Positions 8,425-18,462 of a stretch of 64,000 nucleotides of DNA are shown piece by piece. The translations under genes were made by a program, and so were the position numbers. This DNA comes from an uncultured Prevotellaceae bacterium. GTDB lineage: Bacteria; Bacteroidota; Bacteroidia; Bacteroidales; Bacteroidaceae. How positions within the stretch are numbered: the first letter of the stretch is position 1; each line of letters opens with the position of its first letter. Under the pieces are notes generated by a model that was not told where the DNA came from, did no database searches, and worked only from the letters and a program-made list of their open reading frames with translations. The stretch is from the NCBI GenBank assembly GCA_947165505.1, contig CAMVAT010000002.1, positions 112,678-176,677 on the forward strand, read 5' to 3'.

Positions 8425-11400
8425 ATGAAAATAAAAATGATGGTGGCAGCCGTGCTGTCATTCTTTTTTGCCATATCATCCTATGGCAAGGATATTTATG
8501 TATCCACCTCATTCCACGAACCGGCCACCGAGGGCCTGCGCTTCATCTACAGTTACGACGGTGTGCGCTGGGACAGCATTGCCGGCGTGTTTCTCACCCC
8601 CGGCGTGGGCAAGCAACGAGTGATGCGCGACCCGTCGATCGTGCGCGGTCCCGATGGCACTTTCCACCTAGTATGGACCAGTTCGTGGCGGGGCGACCGC
8701 GGTTTCGGCTACGCCTCGTCTAAAGACCTGATACACTGGACGGAAGAGCGATTCATTGAAGTAATGCCTGACACCACGACGGTGAACGTATGGGCCCCGG
8801 AGCTGTTCTACGACGACGAGCGCGGACAGTACATGATCATCTGGGCCTCGTGCGTGCCGGGGAAGTTTCCCGACTACCAGGAGGAGCACCTGAACAACCA
8901 CCGCTTATATTACACCACGACCAAGGACTTCCAGCGGTTCAGCGAGACGAAGCTCTTTTACGACCCCGGATTCAGCGCCATCGACGCCACATTGGTCAAG
9001 CTCCCACCCCTCAGTCCATCGGACAGCTCCCCTCGGGCAGGGGAGCAATATCGGTACGTGATGGTGGTGAAAGACAACTCGCGGCCCATGCGCAACATCA
9101 AGGTGGCCTTTGCGCAGTCGCCATACGGCCCGTGGAGCGAAGCCTCGGAGCCTTTCACCGAGCAGTTTACCGAGGGTCCGAGCACCGCACATGTAGGCGA
9201 CTGGTGGTACATCTACTACGACTCGTACCGTCACGGCATCTACGGAGCACACCGTACGAAAGACTTCATCCACTTCCAGGACCAGACCGGAGCGGTCAAC
9301 TTCCCCGTAGGCCACAAACATGGTACTGTGTTCATGGCCGATGAGGAGATTGTGCAGGGACTGATCAAATACAACCGCGACGTGGTGCACTACAGCGGAC
9401 AGACCGTGGCACGCCCCGAGCGCCATGACGGCGGACTGAAGCCCGTGGTGGGCGTGCATACCATCCAGACCATGCGCGGCGAGAGGCCCTGGACCTATAA
9501 CCACCAGCCGATGATCGCCTACTGGAACGGACGGTTCTACATGCACTACCTGACCGACCCGCGCCATGAGCACGAGGCACCCGGCAAGACCATGCTGCAA
9601 ACCTCTGACGACGGTTATATGTGGTCGGCACCCGTGGAACTATTTCCCGAATATCCCGTGCCTGAAGGGTTCAGCAAGGCCGGCAGCAGTCTGCCCGCCG
9701 CCCACAACCTGAAGGCCGTAATGCACCAGCGTGTGGGGTGGTACGTGGCACCCAACGGCAAACTGATAGCCACGGGCAACTACGGCATCTGCCTGACGAT
9801 GAAAGACGACCCCAACGACGGCAACGGCATCGGGCGTGTGGTGCGCGAGGTGAAGAAGGACGGCACTTTCGGTCCCATCTACTTCATCTATTATAATCAC
9901 GACTTCAACGAGAAGAACACCCAATATCCTTATTATAAGCGGTCGAAAGACAAAGCATTCGTCAAGGCCGTCGATGCACTGCTCGCCGACCCCATGCAGC
10001 GCATGCAGTGGGTGGAAGAGGCCGACCGCAACGACCCGCTCATCCCCCTGGACAAGCCCTACAAGGCCTTCAGCGGCTATACCCTGCCCGACGGACGCAA
10101 GGTGGCACTGTGGAAGCACGCCGTGACCAGCCTCTCTGCAGACGGCGGCCACACGTGGCGGCAGATATGGATGGCGGGCGGCAAGCGCGGTTGCGACCGT
10201 GCGCCGGGGTTCGTCAACTCCAACGCCAAGATCTGGGGGCAGCGACTCAGCGACGGCACCTACGCCACCGTCTATAACCCCTCGGAATACCGCTGGCCGC
10301 TGGCCCTCTCGCTCAGCAGCGACGGACTGGACTACACCACCCTGTCGCTGGTGAACGGCGAGGTGACACCGCTGCGCCACGGCGGACAGTACAAGAGCTA
10401 CGGTCCACAATACACCCGCGGCATACAGGAGGGCAACGGCATACCCAAGGATAGCGACCTGTGGGTGGCCTACTCCAACAACAAAGAAGACATGTGGGTG
10501 AGCCGCGTCCCCGTGCCCGTGCGCCTGAATGCCTCGACACATGCCGACGGCACATTCGGCGGAAAGACACGCCTGCAGGAACTGACCGACTGGAACCTCT
10601 ACGTGCCCACGCTCTGTCCGATCGTGCTCAAGGGCGACGCCTTATCGCTCAGCGACAGCGACCCCTACGATTATGCCAAGGCCGAACGCATGATACCCGC
10701 CACCAAAGAACTGGAAGTGGAGTTCACCATCCGCTTCGACCAGAACGACAAGGGCGAACTCGATATCGAGTTCGTCGACGACCACGGCACGGTGTGCGCC
10801 CGCATCGTGGCCGACAGCACAGGCACAGCGCGCGTGAAGGGCGGCGCCCGCTACGGCACCCTGATCAGAAACTACGAGGTGGGCGTGGACTATCACGTGA
10901 GGGCTGTGCTCTCCACCTCGCTGCACCGCGGCATCTACTACGTGAACGGCAAGAAAGCATGCGAACGGCAGTTTGACACGCCCGTAGAACACATCTCGCG
11001 CATCGTGTTCCGCACCGGAGCACTGTTCGATGAGCCCGACATCAACACCCCCGCCGACCAAGACTTCGACATGCCCCGGGCCGATGAGCGCGACCCGAAA
11101 GCCGGGTTCAGCATATCGCAAGTGAAGACATCGGCTACTGACGGCAGCGCAACCGCCGTCTTACAATACAACGACTACGCCCATTATGCCGACCGTTTCA
11201 ACACGATGGAAGACGAGAACATCGTGACCACCATCCCCAACAGCAAGTCGTCGGAGTGGATGCGACGAAACATCCCCCTGTTCGACTGTCCCGACAAGGA
11301 CTTCGAAGAGATGTACTACTACCGCTGGTGGACACTGCGCAAACACATCAAGCGCACCCCGGCGGGCTATGGCATGACCGAATTTTTGGTGCAACGGTCG

Positions 11401-12702
11401 TACGCCGACCGCTACAACCTCATCGCCTGCGCCATCGGCCACCATGTGATGGAGAGCCGCTGGCTGCGCGACACCACCTACCTGCACCAGATACTGCGCA
11501 CATGGTATTACGGCAACGACGGACAACCCATGACGAAGATGAACAAGTTCAGCTCATGGAACCCCGCCGCCATCCTCGAGGCGTGGAAGGTGCAGGGCCA
11601 TACCGACTACCTGCTGGCCCTGAAGCCCCGGCTGGAAGAGGAATATACCCGTTGGGAGCAGACCAACCGACTGTCCAGCGGCCTGTATTGGCAGGGCGAC
11701 GTGCAAGACGGCATGGAGGAGAGCATCAGCGGCGGCAGGAAGAAACAGTATGCACGGCCCACCATCAACAGTTACATGTATGGCAACGCCAAGGCACTGG
11801 CCTATCTCAACCGGATGACTGGCGAGACCGACAAGGCACGACTCTACGAGCAGAAAGCCGACACGCTACGGAGGCTGGTACTGAGCAAGTTGTGGAACAG
11901 CGACCATCAGTTCTTCGAGACCCTCCGCGGCGACTCTACGGCTGCAGTACGCGAAGCCATCGGATACATTCCGTGGTACTTCGGACTGACCGAAGGCGAC
12001 AGGAAATACGACGTGGCATGGGAGCAGTTGACCGACGAGAAAGGATTCTGCGCCCCCTACGGCCTGACCACCGCCGAGCGTAGGCACCCGCAGTTCCGCT
12101 CGCACGGCACTGGTAAATGCGAGTGGGACGGCGCCGTATGGCCTTTCGCCACGGCTCAGACACTGACAGGATTGATTAAGTGGAGGAACAGCCTCACCCC
12201 CGGCCCCTCTCCAAAAAGCCTCACCCCCGGCCCCTCTCCAAGGGGAGAGGGGAGTAGATACTCTGGAAATGGGGTTTCTAATGAAAACGAAAATGATGAC
12301 GCTGAACGGTGGAAGACGGTGTTTTTCGGCGAGATGAAGAAATATGTGGAGTCGCAGCATCACCGCGGCAGACCCTATATAGGAGAGTATCTGGACGAGA
12401 CCAACGGAGCATGGCTGATGGGCGACCGCGAGCGCAGCCGCTACTATAATCACAGCACCTTCAACGACCTGGTCATCACCGGCATCGTAGGCCTGCAACC
12501 ACAGGCCGACGGCAGCATCGTAGTGAACCCGTTGCTGCCGAAAGACACGTGGGACTACTTCTGCCTTGACGGCATCAGCTATCACGGACACATCCTCACC
12601 ATCATCTACGACAAAGACGGACAGCGCTACCACCAAGGGAAAGGACTGACCGTGCTGGTGGATGGGGCCCCCTCCCAGACCCTCCCCGAGGGGAGGGAAT
12701 AG
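8425..12702 (+). CDS. Three-part pectin glycoside hydrolase: GH43 + beta-propeller + (alpha/alpha)6 domain
   Basis: 1425 residues with a signal peptide (about 1-21). Residues 22-330 are a five-bladed GH43 domain: catalytic base Asp in MRDPSIV, the pKa-modulating Asp in SAIDATL, the acid Glu in FTEGPS. The middle (about 335-900) looks like a sialidase-type propeller (LSADGGHTWRQIW) followed by a beta-sandwich (ELEVEFTIRFDQNDKGELDIEF). The C-terminal part (about 930-1400) is an (alpha/alpha)6 barrel (YYYRWWTLRKHI, WNPAAILEAW, YWQGDVQDGMEESISGG, TINSYMYGNAKAL). From family knowledge, the last two parts resemble the GH143-GH142 pair of the rhamnogalacturonan-II enzyme BT1020, and GH43 the neighbouring BT1021; this is by recall, not by search. 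Two GC-rich palindromic elements sit in frame inside the gene. Confidence 0.65.
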   Translation: MKIKMMVAAVLSFFFAISSYGKDIYVSTSFHEPATEGLRFIYSYDGVRWDSIAGVFLTPGVGKQRVMRDPSIVRGPDGTFHLVWTSSWRGDRGFGYASSKDLIHWTEERFIEVMPDTTTVNVWAPELFYDDERGQYMIIWASCVPGKFPDYQEEHLNNHRLYYTTTKDFQRFSETKLFYDPGFSAIDATLVKLPPLSPSDSSPRAGEQYRYVMVVKDNSRPMRNIKVAFAQSPYGPWSEASEPFTEQFTEGPSTAHVGDWWYIYYDSYRHGIYGAHRTKDFIHFQDQTGAVNFPVGHKHGTVFMADEEIVQGLIKYNRDVVHYSGQTVARPERHDGGLKPVVGVHTIQTMRGERPWTYNHQPMIAYWNGRFYMHYLTDPRHEHEAPGKTMLQTSDDGYMWSAPVELFPEYPVPEGFSKAGSSLPAAHNLKAVMHQRVGWYVAPNGKLIATGNYGICLTMKDDPNDGNGIGRVVREVKKDGTFGPIYFIYYNHDFNEKNTQYPYYKRSKDKAFVKAVDALLADPMQRMQWVEEADRNDPLIPLDKPYKAFSGYTLPDGRKVALWKHAVTSLSADGGHTWRQIWMAGGKRGCDRAPGFVNSNAKIWGQRLSDGTYATVYNPSEYRWPLALSLSSDGLDYTTLSLVNGEVTPLRHGGQYKSYGPQYTRGIQEGNGIPKDSDLWVAYSNNKEDMWVSRVPVPVRLNASTHADGTFGGKTRLQELTDWNLYVPTLCPIVLKGDALSLSDSDPYDYAKAERMIPATKELEVEFTIRFDQNDKGELDIEFVDDHGTVCARIVADSTGTARVKGGARYGTLIRNYEVGVDYHVRAVLSTSLHRGIYYVNGKKACERQFDTPVEHISRIVFRTGALFDEPDINTPADQDFDMPRADERDPKAGFSISQVKTSATDGSATAVLQYNDYAHYADRFNTMEDENIVTTIPNSKSSEWMRRNIPLFDCPDKDFEEMYYYRWWTLRKHIKRTPAGYGMTEFLVQRSYADRYNLIACAIGHHVMESRWLRDTTYLHQILRTWYYGNDGQPMTKMNKFSSWNPAAILEAWKVQGHTDYLLALKPRLEEEYTRWEQTNRLSSGLYWQGDVQDGMEESISGGRKKQYARPTINSYMYGNAKALAYLNRMTGETDKARLYEQKADTLRRLVLSKLWNSDHQFFETLRGDSTAAVREAIGYIPWYFGLTEGDRKYDVAWEQLTDEKGFCAPYGLTTAERRHPQFRSHGTGKCEWDGAVWPFATAQTLTGLIKWRNSLTPGPSPKSLTPGPSPRGEGSRYSGNGVSNENENDDAERWKTVFFGEMKKYVESQHHRGRPYIGEYLDETNGAWLMGDRERSRYYNHSTFNDLVITGIVGLQPQADGSIVVNPLLPKDTWDYFCLDGISYHGHILTIIYDKDGQRYHQGKGLTVLVDGAPSQTLPEGRE
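9003..9046. repeat. In-frame GC-rich palindromic element
   Basis: The stretch contains the dyad ctcccctcgggcaggggag and codes for a Pro/Ser-rich loop (PPLSPSDSSPRAGEQ) between two GH43 blades. It resembles the elements at 12192-12255, 12667-12700 and 14069-14101. Confidence 0.55.
12192..12255. repeat. In-frame palindromic element, one and a half copies
   Basis: A partial copy (cctcacccccggcccctctcc) is followed by a complete one that ends in the dyad ccccTCTCCAAGGGGAGAgggg. In frame it codes SLTPGPSPKSLTPGPSPRGE, a loop with no similarity to its hydrolase surroundings. LTPGPSP-type insertions come from dispersed palindromic repeats. Confidence 0.8.
12667..12700. repeat. Palindromic element at the 3' end of the fusion hydrolase gene
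   Basis: ccctcccagaccctccccga followed by its mirror ggggaggga. It codes for the last residues of the protein (PSQTLPEGRE), and the stop codon follows directly. The same element ends the next gene. Confidence 0.7.
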
Positions 12703-12742
12703 TTACCCTCAGAATGTCATGTCAATCAATTCAAATCGCATT

Positions 12743-14104
12743 ATGTTGAAAAAAACACTTTATATTTTAGGCCTGTCATTATGGAGCATGGGCGGAATGG
12801 CTCAGACGTATGAGACACAGTTTACGCGGTCGCTACACGATGTGATGGCCGACGTGCAGACACGGTTTGGCATCCGTCTGAAATACGATATGGACACGAC
12901 CGGACTGCGGGTGCCCTACGCCGACTTCCGCATACGCCCCTATTCACTGGAAGAGACACTGACCAACATCCTCGCACCGTTCGACTTCAAGCCCGTCTAT
13001 CAGCAGGGCAACCTGTGGAAGGTGAAACGATATGAATATCCGCGCCGACAGCCCGCCGACGGCGAGAAGCTCATCACCTATCTGTCATCACTCTATAGCG
13101 ACCGCGCTTCATGGCAGTCACGGCGCGACAGCCTGCGCCGCGAAGTGGCCGAGCGACTCGGCATCAATGCCTTGCGCAATATGGAGACGACGACAAAGAA
13201 CGAGTTCGGCCCTGTGCGCCGCCATGACGGCTACACGGTGCAGAACTTCCGTCTCTCGACCGTCAACGGCCATACTGTGTGCGGCAGCATCTATTCGCCC
13301 GCCCCGCTGACGTGGAAAAAGAGCAAGACAGACAAAGAGATGAAGCGCAAGAGCGGCAAATACCCCCTGATACTCTGTCCCAACGGACATTTCAACGGCG
13401 GACGGTATAATGCCGACCTGCAGAAACGCTACGGCACACTGGCCCGCATGGGAGCCGTATGCGTAAGTTACGACTTGTGGGGCTGGGGACAGTCGGCCGA
13501 CGAGGTAGGCGCCGAGGCGCACCACACGAGCGAAGCCCATGTGATGCAGATATACAACGGTCTGCGTATCCTCGACCTGATGCTCACCCATCAAGACATC
13601 GACCCGCAGCGCGTGGGTGTGAATGGCGGTTCGGGCGGTGGCACCCAGACGGTGCTGCTCTCCGTGCTCGACGACCGTTTCACGGTGTCGTGCCCCGTGG
13701 TGAGCATGTCGTCATGGTTCGACGGCGGTTGCCCGTGCGAGAGCGGCATGCCCATCCAACTATCTGGCGGCGGCACTTGCAATGCTGAACTGGCAGCCAC
13801 CTTCGCCCCCAAGCCCATGTTGGTGGTGAGCGACGGCGGCGACTGGACCTCTACCACCCCCACGTTGGAGTACCCCTACCTGCAGCGGATCTACGGATTC
13901 TACGGAGCCAAAGAACAGGTGGGCAACGTGCACCTGCCCAATGAGCGTCACGACTTCGGACCTAACAAGCGGCAGGCCGTATATCAATTCTTCATCCAGC
14001 AGTTCGGCCTCGACAGCAAGATGCTTGATGAGAGCAAGGTGACCATCGAGAAAGAGGAGGAGATGAAAGCCCCCTCCCAGGCCCTCCCCGAGGGGAGGGA
14101 GTAA
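12743..14104 (+). CDS. Secreted alpha/beta-hydrolase esterase with N-terminal STN domain
   Basis: 453 residues from the ATG at 12743 (MLKKTLYILGL, a signal peptide ending GGMAQ); an ATG at 12719 would add 8 residues. Residues 22-95 read as a secretin/TonB short N-terminal (STN) domain (LHDVMADVQTRFGIRLKYD ... YSLEETLTNILAPFDF). The rest is an acetyl-xylan-esterase-like hydrolase: oxyanion region LILCPNGHFNGG, nucleophile Ser in GVNGGSGGGTQT, Asp after MLVVSDGGD, His in NERHDFG. Sitting between the fusion hydrolase and the GH95 gene, it could be the pectin or methyl-glucuronate esterase of an RG-II pathway (CE19-like), but the assignment is inferred from context. The C-terminus is a palindromic-element translation. 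Confidence 0.7.
   Translation: MLKKTLYILGLSLWSMGGMAQTYETQFTRSLHDVMADVQTRFGIRLKYDMDTTGLRVPYADFRIRPYSLEETLTNILAPFDFKPVYQQGNLWKVKRYEYPRRQPADGEKLITYLSSLYSDRASWQSRRDSLRREVAERLGINALRNMETTTKNEFGPVRRHDGYTVQNFRLSTVNGHTVCGSIYSPAPLTWKKSKTDKEMKRKSGKYPLILCPNGHFNGGRYNADLQKRYGTLARMGAVCVSYDLWGWGQSADEVGAEAHHTSEAHVMQIYNGLRILDLMLTHQDIDPQRVGVNGGSGGGTQTVLLSVLDDRFTVSCPVVSMSSWFDGGCPCESGMPIQLSGGGTCNAELAATFAPKPMLVVSDGGDWTSTTPTLEYPYLQRIYGFYGAKEQVGNVHLPNERHDFGPNKRQAVYQFFIQQFGLDSKMLDESKVTIEKEEEMKAPSQALPEGRE
14069..14101. repeat. Palindromic element at the 3' end of the esterase gene
   Basis: Near-identical to 12667-12700 (ccctcccaggccctccccga and mirror), coding PSQALPEGRE just before the stop. Two neighbouring genes therefore end in the same element. 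Confidence 0.75.
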
Positions 14105-14195
14105 TTACTTATCCTACCAAGATTTCGGCTACGACCAAGGACACGGCTTCTTCTAAGATTACAAGGAAAAACTCAATTATATAGTTATAAGCGAT

Positions 14196-16565
14196 ATGAG
14201 AACAATACAAAGAATCGTGGCAGGATGGGTTCTGCTGATGACCACCACGAACATCATGGCATCGGGTAAGCATATCCTGTGGTACGACCGCCCCGCAGCC
14301 AACTGGAACGAGGCACTGCCCATCGGCAACGGCCGTCTGGGCGCCATGGTGTTCGGCAATGTAAGCGCAGACCGCTTGCAGTTGAACGAAGAGACCATCT
14401 GGGCCGGACAGCCCAATAACAACGCCAACCCCGAGGCCTTGGAGTATCTGCCCAAGGTGCGCCAACTGGTGTGGGAAGGGCGATATAAGGAGGCTCAGGA
14501 CATGGCCACTGCCCATGTGCAGAGCAAGACCAACCACGGCATGCCCTACCAGCCGTTCGGCGACCTGTATATCCATACACCCGGCCAGGGTGCCTACACC
14601 GACTACTACCGCGAGCTGTCGCTTGACTCCGCCCGTGCCATCACACGCTATACGGCGGGCGGCGTCACCTATCAGCGCGAATACATCGCATCGCTGAGCA
14701 GCAACGTCATCGCCGTGCGCCTGACGGCCAGCGAGCGCGGCAAGGTCACCTTCACCGCCATGCTGACCTCGCCCCATGCCGATGTGACGATAGCCAGCAA
14801 GGGCAACGACGAGATCATGCTGAGCGGCACCACGTCGAACCACGAGGGACTGAAAGGCAAGGTCAACTTCACCGGCCGTGTGGCCCTGCGCACCGTGGGC
14901 GGCACATCGGAGAGCCGTGACGGCATCCTCAGCGTGACAGGCGCCGACGAAGCCATCCTCTACGTCTCCATCGCCACCAACTTCAAACACTACGATGACA
15001 TCAGCGGCGACGACGCAGCCAAGTCGGAGCAGCTGCTGCGCAGTGCCCTCACCACAGACTATGGCACGATGAGGCAGCAACACTTGGCGGCCTACCGACG
15101 CTATTACGACCGCGTGGCGCTGGACCTGGGTGCCGACCGCTATGCCCACCTGACCACCGACCGCCGTGTGGAACAGTTCAAGGAGCACGACGACGCCCAT
15201 CTGGTAGAGACCTACTTCCAGTTCGGCCGCTACCTGCTCATCTGCACCTCGCAACCGGGATGCCAGCCCCCTACCCTGCAAGGCATCTGGAACGACAAGA
15301 TGTTTCCCAACTGGGACTCGAAATACACCACCAACATCAACCTGGAGATGAACTACTGGCCGGCCGAGGTGACCAATCTGTCGGAGTTGACCGCACCCCT
15401 CTTCTCACTCATCGACGACATCAGCCACACCGGCCATGAGAGCGCCCGCATCATGTACGGCGCCGACGGATGGGTGCTGCACCACAACACCGACATCTGG
15501 CGTGTGACGGGAGCCATCGACAAAGCACCCTCGGGCCTGTGGCCCACCGGCGGTGCCTGGATGAGCCAGCACCTGTGGGAGCACTGGCTCTACACCCAGG
15601 ACAAGGCTTTCCTGCGTCAGGTATATCCTACGATGGAGAATGCCGCCCGCTTTCTGAACCAGATCATGGTGCGCCATCCTGAGAAGGGCTACTGGGTCAT
15701 CTGCCCTAGTCTGTCGCCCGAGAACCAGCACCCACACAAATCGACCACCGCCGCCGGTGTGACGATGGACAACGAGTTGGTGCGCGACCTGTTCAGCCAT
15801 GTGCTCGAGGCACAGACCATCCTGGGAATCGATGCAGGGAAAGGCACCTCGCTGGCCGACTCGCTCCGCGACAAACTGGCTGGTCTGCCCCCCTTGCAGA
15901 TAGGACGCTACGGGCAGTTGCAGGAGTGGCTTGACGACTGGGACAACCCTGACGACACCCACCGCCACGTGTCGCACCTGTATGCCCTCTATCCCAGCAA
16001 CCAGATATCGCCCCTTCATACGCCCGAGTTGGCCGAGGCCGCCAAGACCGTGCTCATCCACCGCGGCGACCCCTCGACGGGTTGGAGTATGGGATGGAAG
16101 GTGTGTTTGTGGGCACGTCTGCTTGACGGCGACCATGCCCTCAAACTCATCGGCGACCAACTGACCTTGGTACGCACGGAAAAGAAGAAAGGCGGCACCT
16201 ACAGCAACCTGTTCGACGCCCACCCGCCCTTCCAGATTGACGGCAACTTCGGCTGCTCCGCCGGCATTGCCGAGATGCTGTTACAGAGTCACGACGGCGC
16301 CATCCATCTGTTGCCCGCCCTTCCCCACGCTTGGACGGAAGGTTCTGTGCAGGGTTTGAAGGCCCGCGGCAATGTAGAGGTAGCCCTATCGTGGAAAGAC
16401 AACCAACTGACCGAGGCCACCCTGACCAGCCACCATGGAGGAGCCGTCAAGATCCGTTCATCCGTCGCGCTCAAGGGAGCGAAGATGAAGATGAAGAAAG
16501 AAGATGGCTACTACGTCTATACCCTACAGACAAAAGCCGGAACGACCTATAGGCTGAAGAGGTGA
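14196..16565 (+). CDS. GH95 alpha-L-fucosidase / alpha-L-galactosidase
   Basis: 789 residues, signal peptide about 1-22, the standard GH95 length. The N-terminal beta-domain begins [26 protein letters not shown]; the (alpha/alpha)6 barrel carries [12 protein letters not shown] (the Asn pair that activates water), [11 protein letters not shown] (catalytic Glu), [18 protein letters not shown] and [17 protein letters not shown] (Asp). It inverts terminal alpha-L-fucosyl or alpha-L-galactosyl linkages in the periplasm. Because it lies beside the putative RG-II enzymes, L-galactose on RG-II chain A is a plausible substrate; xyloglucan fucose is the main alternative. It is the last gene of the + strand group and ends before a terminator shared with the convergent T6SS operon. 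Confidence 0.9.
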   Translation: MRTIQRIVAGWVLLMTTTNIMASGKHILWYDRPAANWNEALPIGNGRLGAMVFGNVSADRLQLNEETIWAGQPNNNANPEALEYLPKVRQLVWEGRYKEAQDMATAHVQSKTNHGMPYQPFGDLYIHTPGQGAYTDYYRELSLDSARAITRYTAGGVTYQREYIASLSSNVIAVRLTASERGKVTFTAMLTSPHADVTIASKGNDEIMLSGTTSNHEGLKGKVNFTGRVALRTVGGTSESRDGILSVTGADEAILYVSIATNFKHYDDISGDDAAKSEQLLRSALTTDYGTMRQQHLAAYRRYYDRVALDLGADRYAHLTTDRRVEQFKEHDDAHLVETYFQFGRYLLICTSQPGCQPPTLQGIWNDKMFPNWDSKYTTNINLEMNYWPAEVTNLSELTAPLFSLIDDISHTGHESARIMYGADGWVLHHNTDIWRVTGAIDKAPSGLWPTGGAWMSQHLWEHWLYTQDKAFLRQVYPTMENAARFLNQIMVRHPEKGYWVICPSLSPENQHPHKSTTAAGVTMDNELVRDLFSHVLEAQTILGIDAGKGTSLADSLRDKLAGLPPLQIGRYGQLQEWLDDWDNPDDTHRHVSHLYALYPSNQISPLHTPELAEAAKTVLIHRGDPSTGWSMGWKVCLWARLLDGDHALKLIGDQLTLVRTEKKKGGTYSNLFDAHPPFQIDGNFGCSAGIAEMLLQSHDGAIHLLPALPHAWTEGSVQGLKARGNVEVALSWKDNQLTEATLTSHHGGAVKIRSSVALKGAKMKMKKEDGYYVYTLQTKAGTTYRLKR

Positions 16566-16610
16566 GAAGGGGCTAGAGGTGAGAGGTAAGAGGTGAGAGG
16601 TGAGAGGTTA
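16566..16610. repeat. gaggtga heptamer repeats
   Basis: After the GH95 stop codon, gaggtga/gaggtaa units run in tandem with a 7-bp period, as at 790-825 and 34774-34815. Confidence 0.75.
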
Positions 16611-16624
16611 CTTTGCTTACACCA

Positions 16625-16673
16625 AAAAACGACGACAGCAGCTATAGTCGAAAGTGACTATAGCTGCTGTCGT
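16625..16673 (-). terminator. Terminator of the 30-kb T6SS/ubiquitin-like operon
   Basis: A perfect 18-bp stem (16632-16649 with 16656-16673) and a 6-nt loop; on the minus strand it is followed by cgTTTTTTgg. It lies 21 bp after the last minus-strand stop codon (16695), and may also stop + strand transcripts from the GH95 gene. Confidence 0.9.
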
Positions 16674-16694
16674 TATAACGGATAGATTTTTCCC

Positions 16695-18449
16695 TTACAA
16701 CTTGATGTTGCTTCCCCCTTGGTTTTGGGGTGTAGGACGGTTGCCGGCAGAAGGCCGTTTCTCGATTTTCACCTGCTGCGAGGGGTTCTTCGCCTTGGGC
16801 GAGGGTTTCTGATAGGTCACCTCGAAGGGATAGACCTTGGGCGGACAACCCTGCTCCATAATCTGCACGTTGACCGTATTCAGGCCCGGTTTGAGCGAGA
16901 GCAACTTGCAGCGCCACCGCGTCTCCGACACTTTGGTCAAGTCGTATTTCAGCCCTTTGGCATCAACCGACACGCTGAAGGGATAATCCATTTCTCCGGG
17001 AATCGGATCTTTATCAATATTGATGACAAAGGTATAAGTGCCGCCGCTGAGTTTGGCGTCCGCCTCGGCGATGTCCACCGTATAATATCGCACGTGCCAT
17101 GCCTTGACCGGCATGTCGATGACACGCGACAGGATGCCGTCGTACTGTACCGTGACCGGATAGGTGACCGTTGTCACCTCGTCGGCCAGCGCCGCCGGGA
17201 TATTGAGTCGGCAGTCGTACTCCACATAATTGCCGCTCTCGGAGTCATTGCCGTCCCACGACCGTTTGTCGATGAGGCATCCTCCCTCTTTGTCGGCCTG
17301 CAGTGTCGTATGCATCGACGAGATATAGGGTGGCAGGTCCACCCGAATATTCGTGTCGAAGACATGATGACGGAATCCCACCTCCATGCCTTTATTGACA
17401 GAGAGTCTGAAATGCCGTTTCTCATCCACCTTGATGAGTCCCCACTTGCCGTCTTTCATCACCACCGCCTTGTCGTCGGCCACGGGACGCACCGACTCAA
17501 ACTGCGGCGGCAACAGTTCCTCGCCATTGAGTGCCAGTCCGATGAGGCTGGTACCTGTGGTAGTGAGCGCATAATCGGTCTCTGCGCCTACCGTCTTCTT
17601 CTCTGCCTGTTTATACTCCGTGCGCTGTCCGCCTCTGACAATCGCCGTGGGCTGATGCGAGAGGTTAAGTTCCACCACCACCTCGTCGGCTTTCGCATGC
17701 AGAGCATACGTATAGCTGTTGGCCTCGCGCAGGAAATCGCCTACTCTCCCATCGACGGTGGCCTGCCGGCTGTCAGCCTCATCCACGCAGAGGGGGCGCA
17801 ATGCTTTCCTCTTCGCCTCGAAAAGAAACAGTTTTCCTTTCGCTACAACCACCCCCAGTCCTTCGTCATTGACCGAAGAGAGATAGTCGATGTCGCCGCC
17901 GTCGAAGGTCTTACCCCCGTAAGCGAGAGTCACGGGAGAGCCGTCGGCGGCGATATAGGCATAATGCGCTCCTTTCTTCTTGGTGCCGTCTTCATATTCA
18001 CGGCATGCGGCAAACCCGTTTTTAAAGGGGAACGCCGATTCGCAGCGGTTGTAGAGCAGCGAACCTTTGCCGTTGATATAGCGATAAACACCATCTTGCT
18101 CCACGAGCAGATGCCCACTGGAGAAATACGGCGCGCTATTGGCCACATTGCCATACTCGATGGCAATGAATTTTCCTTCTTGGGTATAGAAGCCCTTCAA
18201 CAGATTGGTTCTGGGCATGACCGCCACCGCCTTGCCCTCTCTGAAGGGATAGACCTGCATGGTGGTTTTGGCGAGCAGCCTGCCCTCATCATTCCAGAGG
18301 AACGTGCTGTCTTTCTTTGTAGAGATAACCAAAGCGCCACTCTCGTCGGTTTTCACCTGGTCGTATTTAGGCTGTACCGCCCAATAGGCGATTTGTGCCT
18401 GTGCCGCCACCGCCGACAGTAAGAAGGCACTGATGAAAAAATATTTCAT
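16695..18449 (-). CDS. Exported WG-repeat-like protein, last gene of the T6SS operon
   Basis: 584 residues. A signal peptide (MKYFFISAFLLSAVAAQAQ) is followed by about 330 residues of WG-type repeats (KDGKWGLIKVDEK is the clearest; others degenerate, such as QDGVYRYINGKGSL), then beta-sandwich-like segments with a final Ig-like stretch (LLSLKPGLNTVNVQIMEQG), and a basic Pro/Asn-rich tail. No lipobox Cys is seen. It lies 13 bp after the kinase gene and its only terminator is shared with the operon, so it probably works in the periplasm with the secretion apparatus. It occupies a position where TssR-like exported proteins occur in other Bacteroidota T6SS loci, but I cannot assign it. Confidence 0.55.
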   Translation of the reverse strand: MKYFFISAFLLSAVAAQAQIAYWAVQPKYDQVKTDESGALVISTKKDSTFLWNDEGRLLAKTTMQVYPFREGKAVAVMPRTNLLKGFYTQEGKFIAIEYGNVANSAPYFSSGHLLVEQDGVYRYINGKGSLLYNRCESAFPFKNGFAACREYEDGTKKKGAHYAYIAADGSPVTLAYGGKTFDGGDIDYLSSVNDEGLGVVVAKGKLFLFEAKRKALRPLCVDEADSRQATVDGRVGDFLREANSYTYALHAKADEVVVELNLSHQPTAIVRGGQRTEYKQAEKKTVGAETDYALTTTGTSLIGLALNGEELLPPQFESVRPVADDKAVVMKDGKWGLIKVDEKRHFRLSVNKGMEVGFRHHVFDTNIRVDLPPYISSMHTTLQADKEGGCLIDKRSWDGNDSESGNYVEYDCRLNIPAALADEVTTVTYPVTVQYDGILSRVIDMPVKAWHVRYYTVDIAEADAKLSGGTYTFVINIDKDPIPGEMDYPFSVSVDAKGLKYDLTKVSETRWRCKLLSLKPGLNTVNVQIMEQGCPPKVYPFEVTYQKPSPKAKNPSQQVKIEKRPSAGNRPTPQNQGGSNIKL

Positions 18450-18462
18450 AGGTATATGTTAT

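Noticed and set aside
16719..18422. 567-aa frame on the + strand
   Set aside because: Antisense of the WG-repeat protein; no domain, and it would run against the operon.
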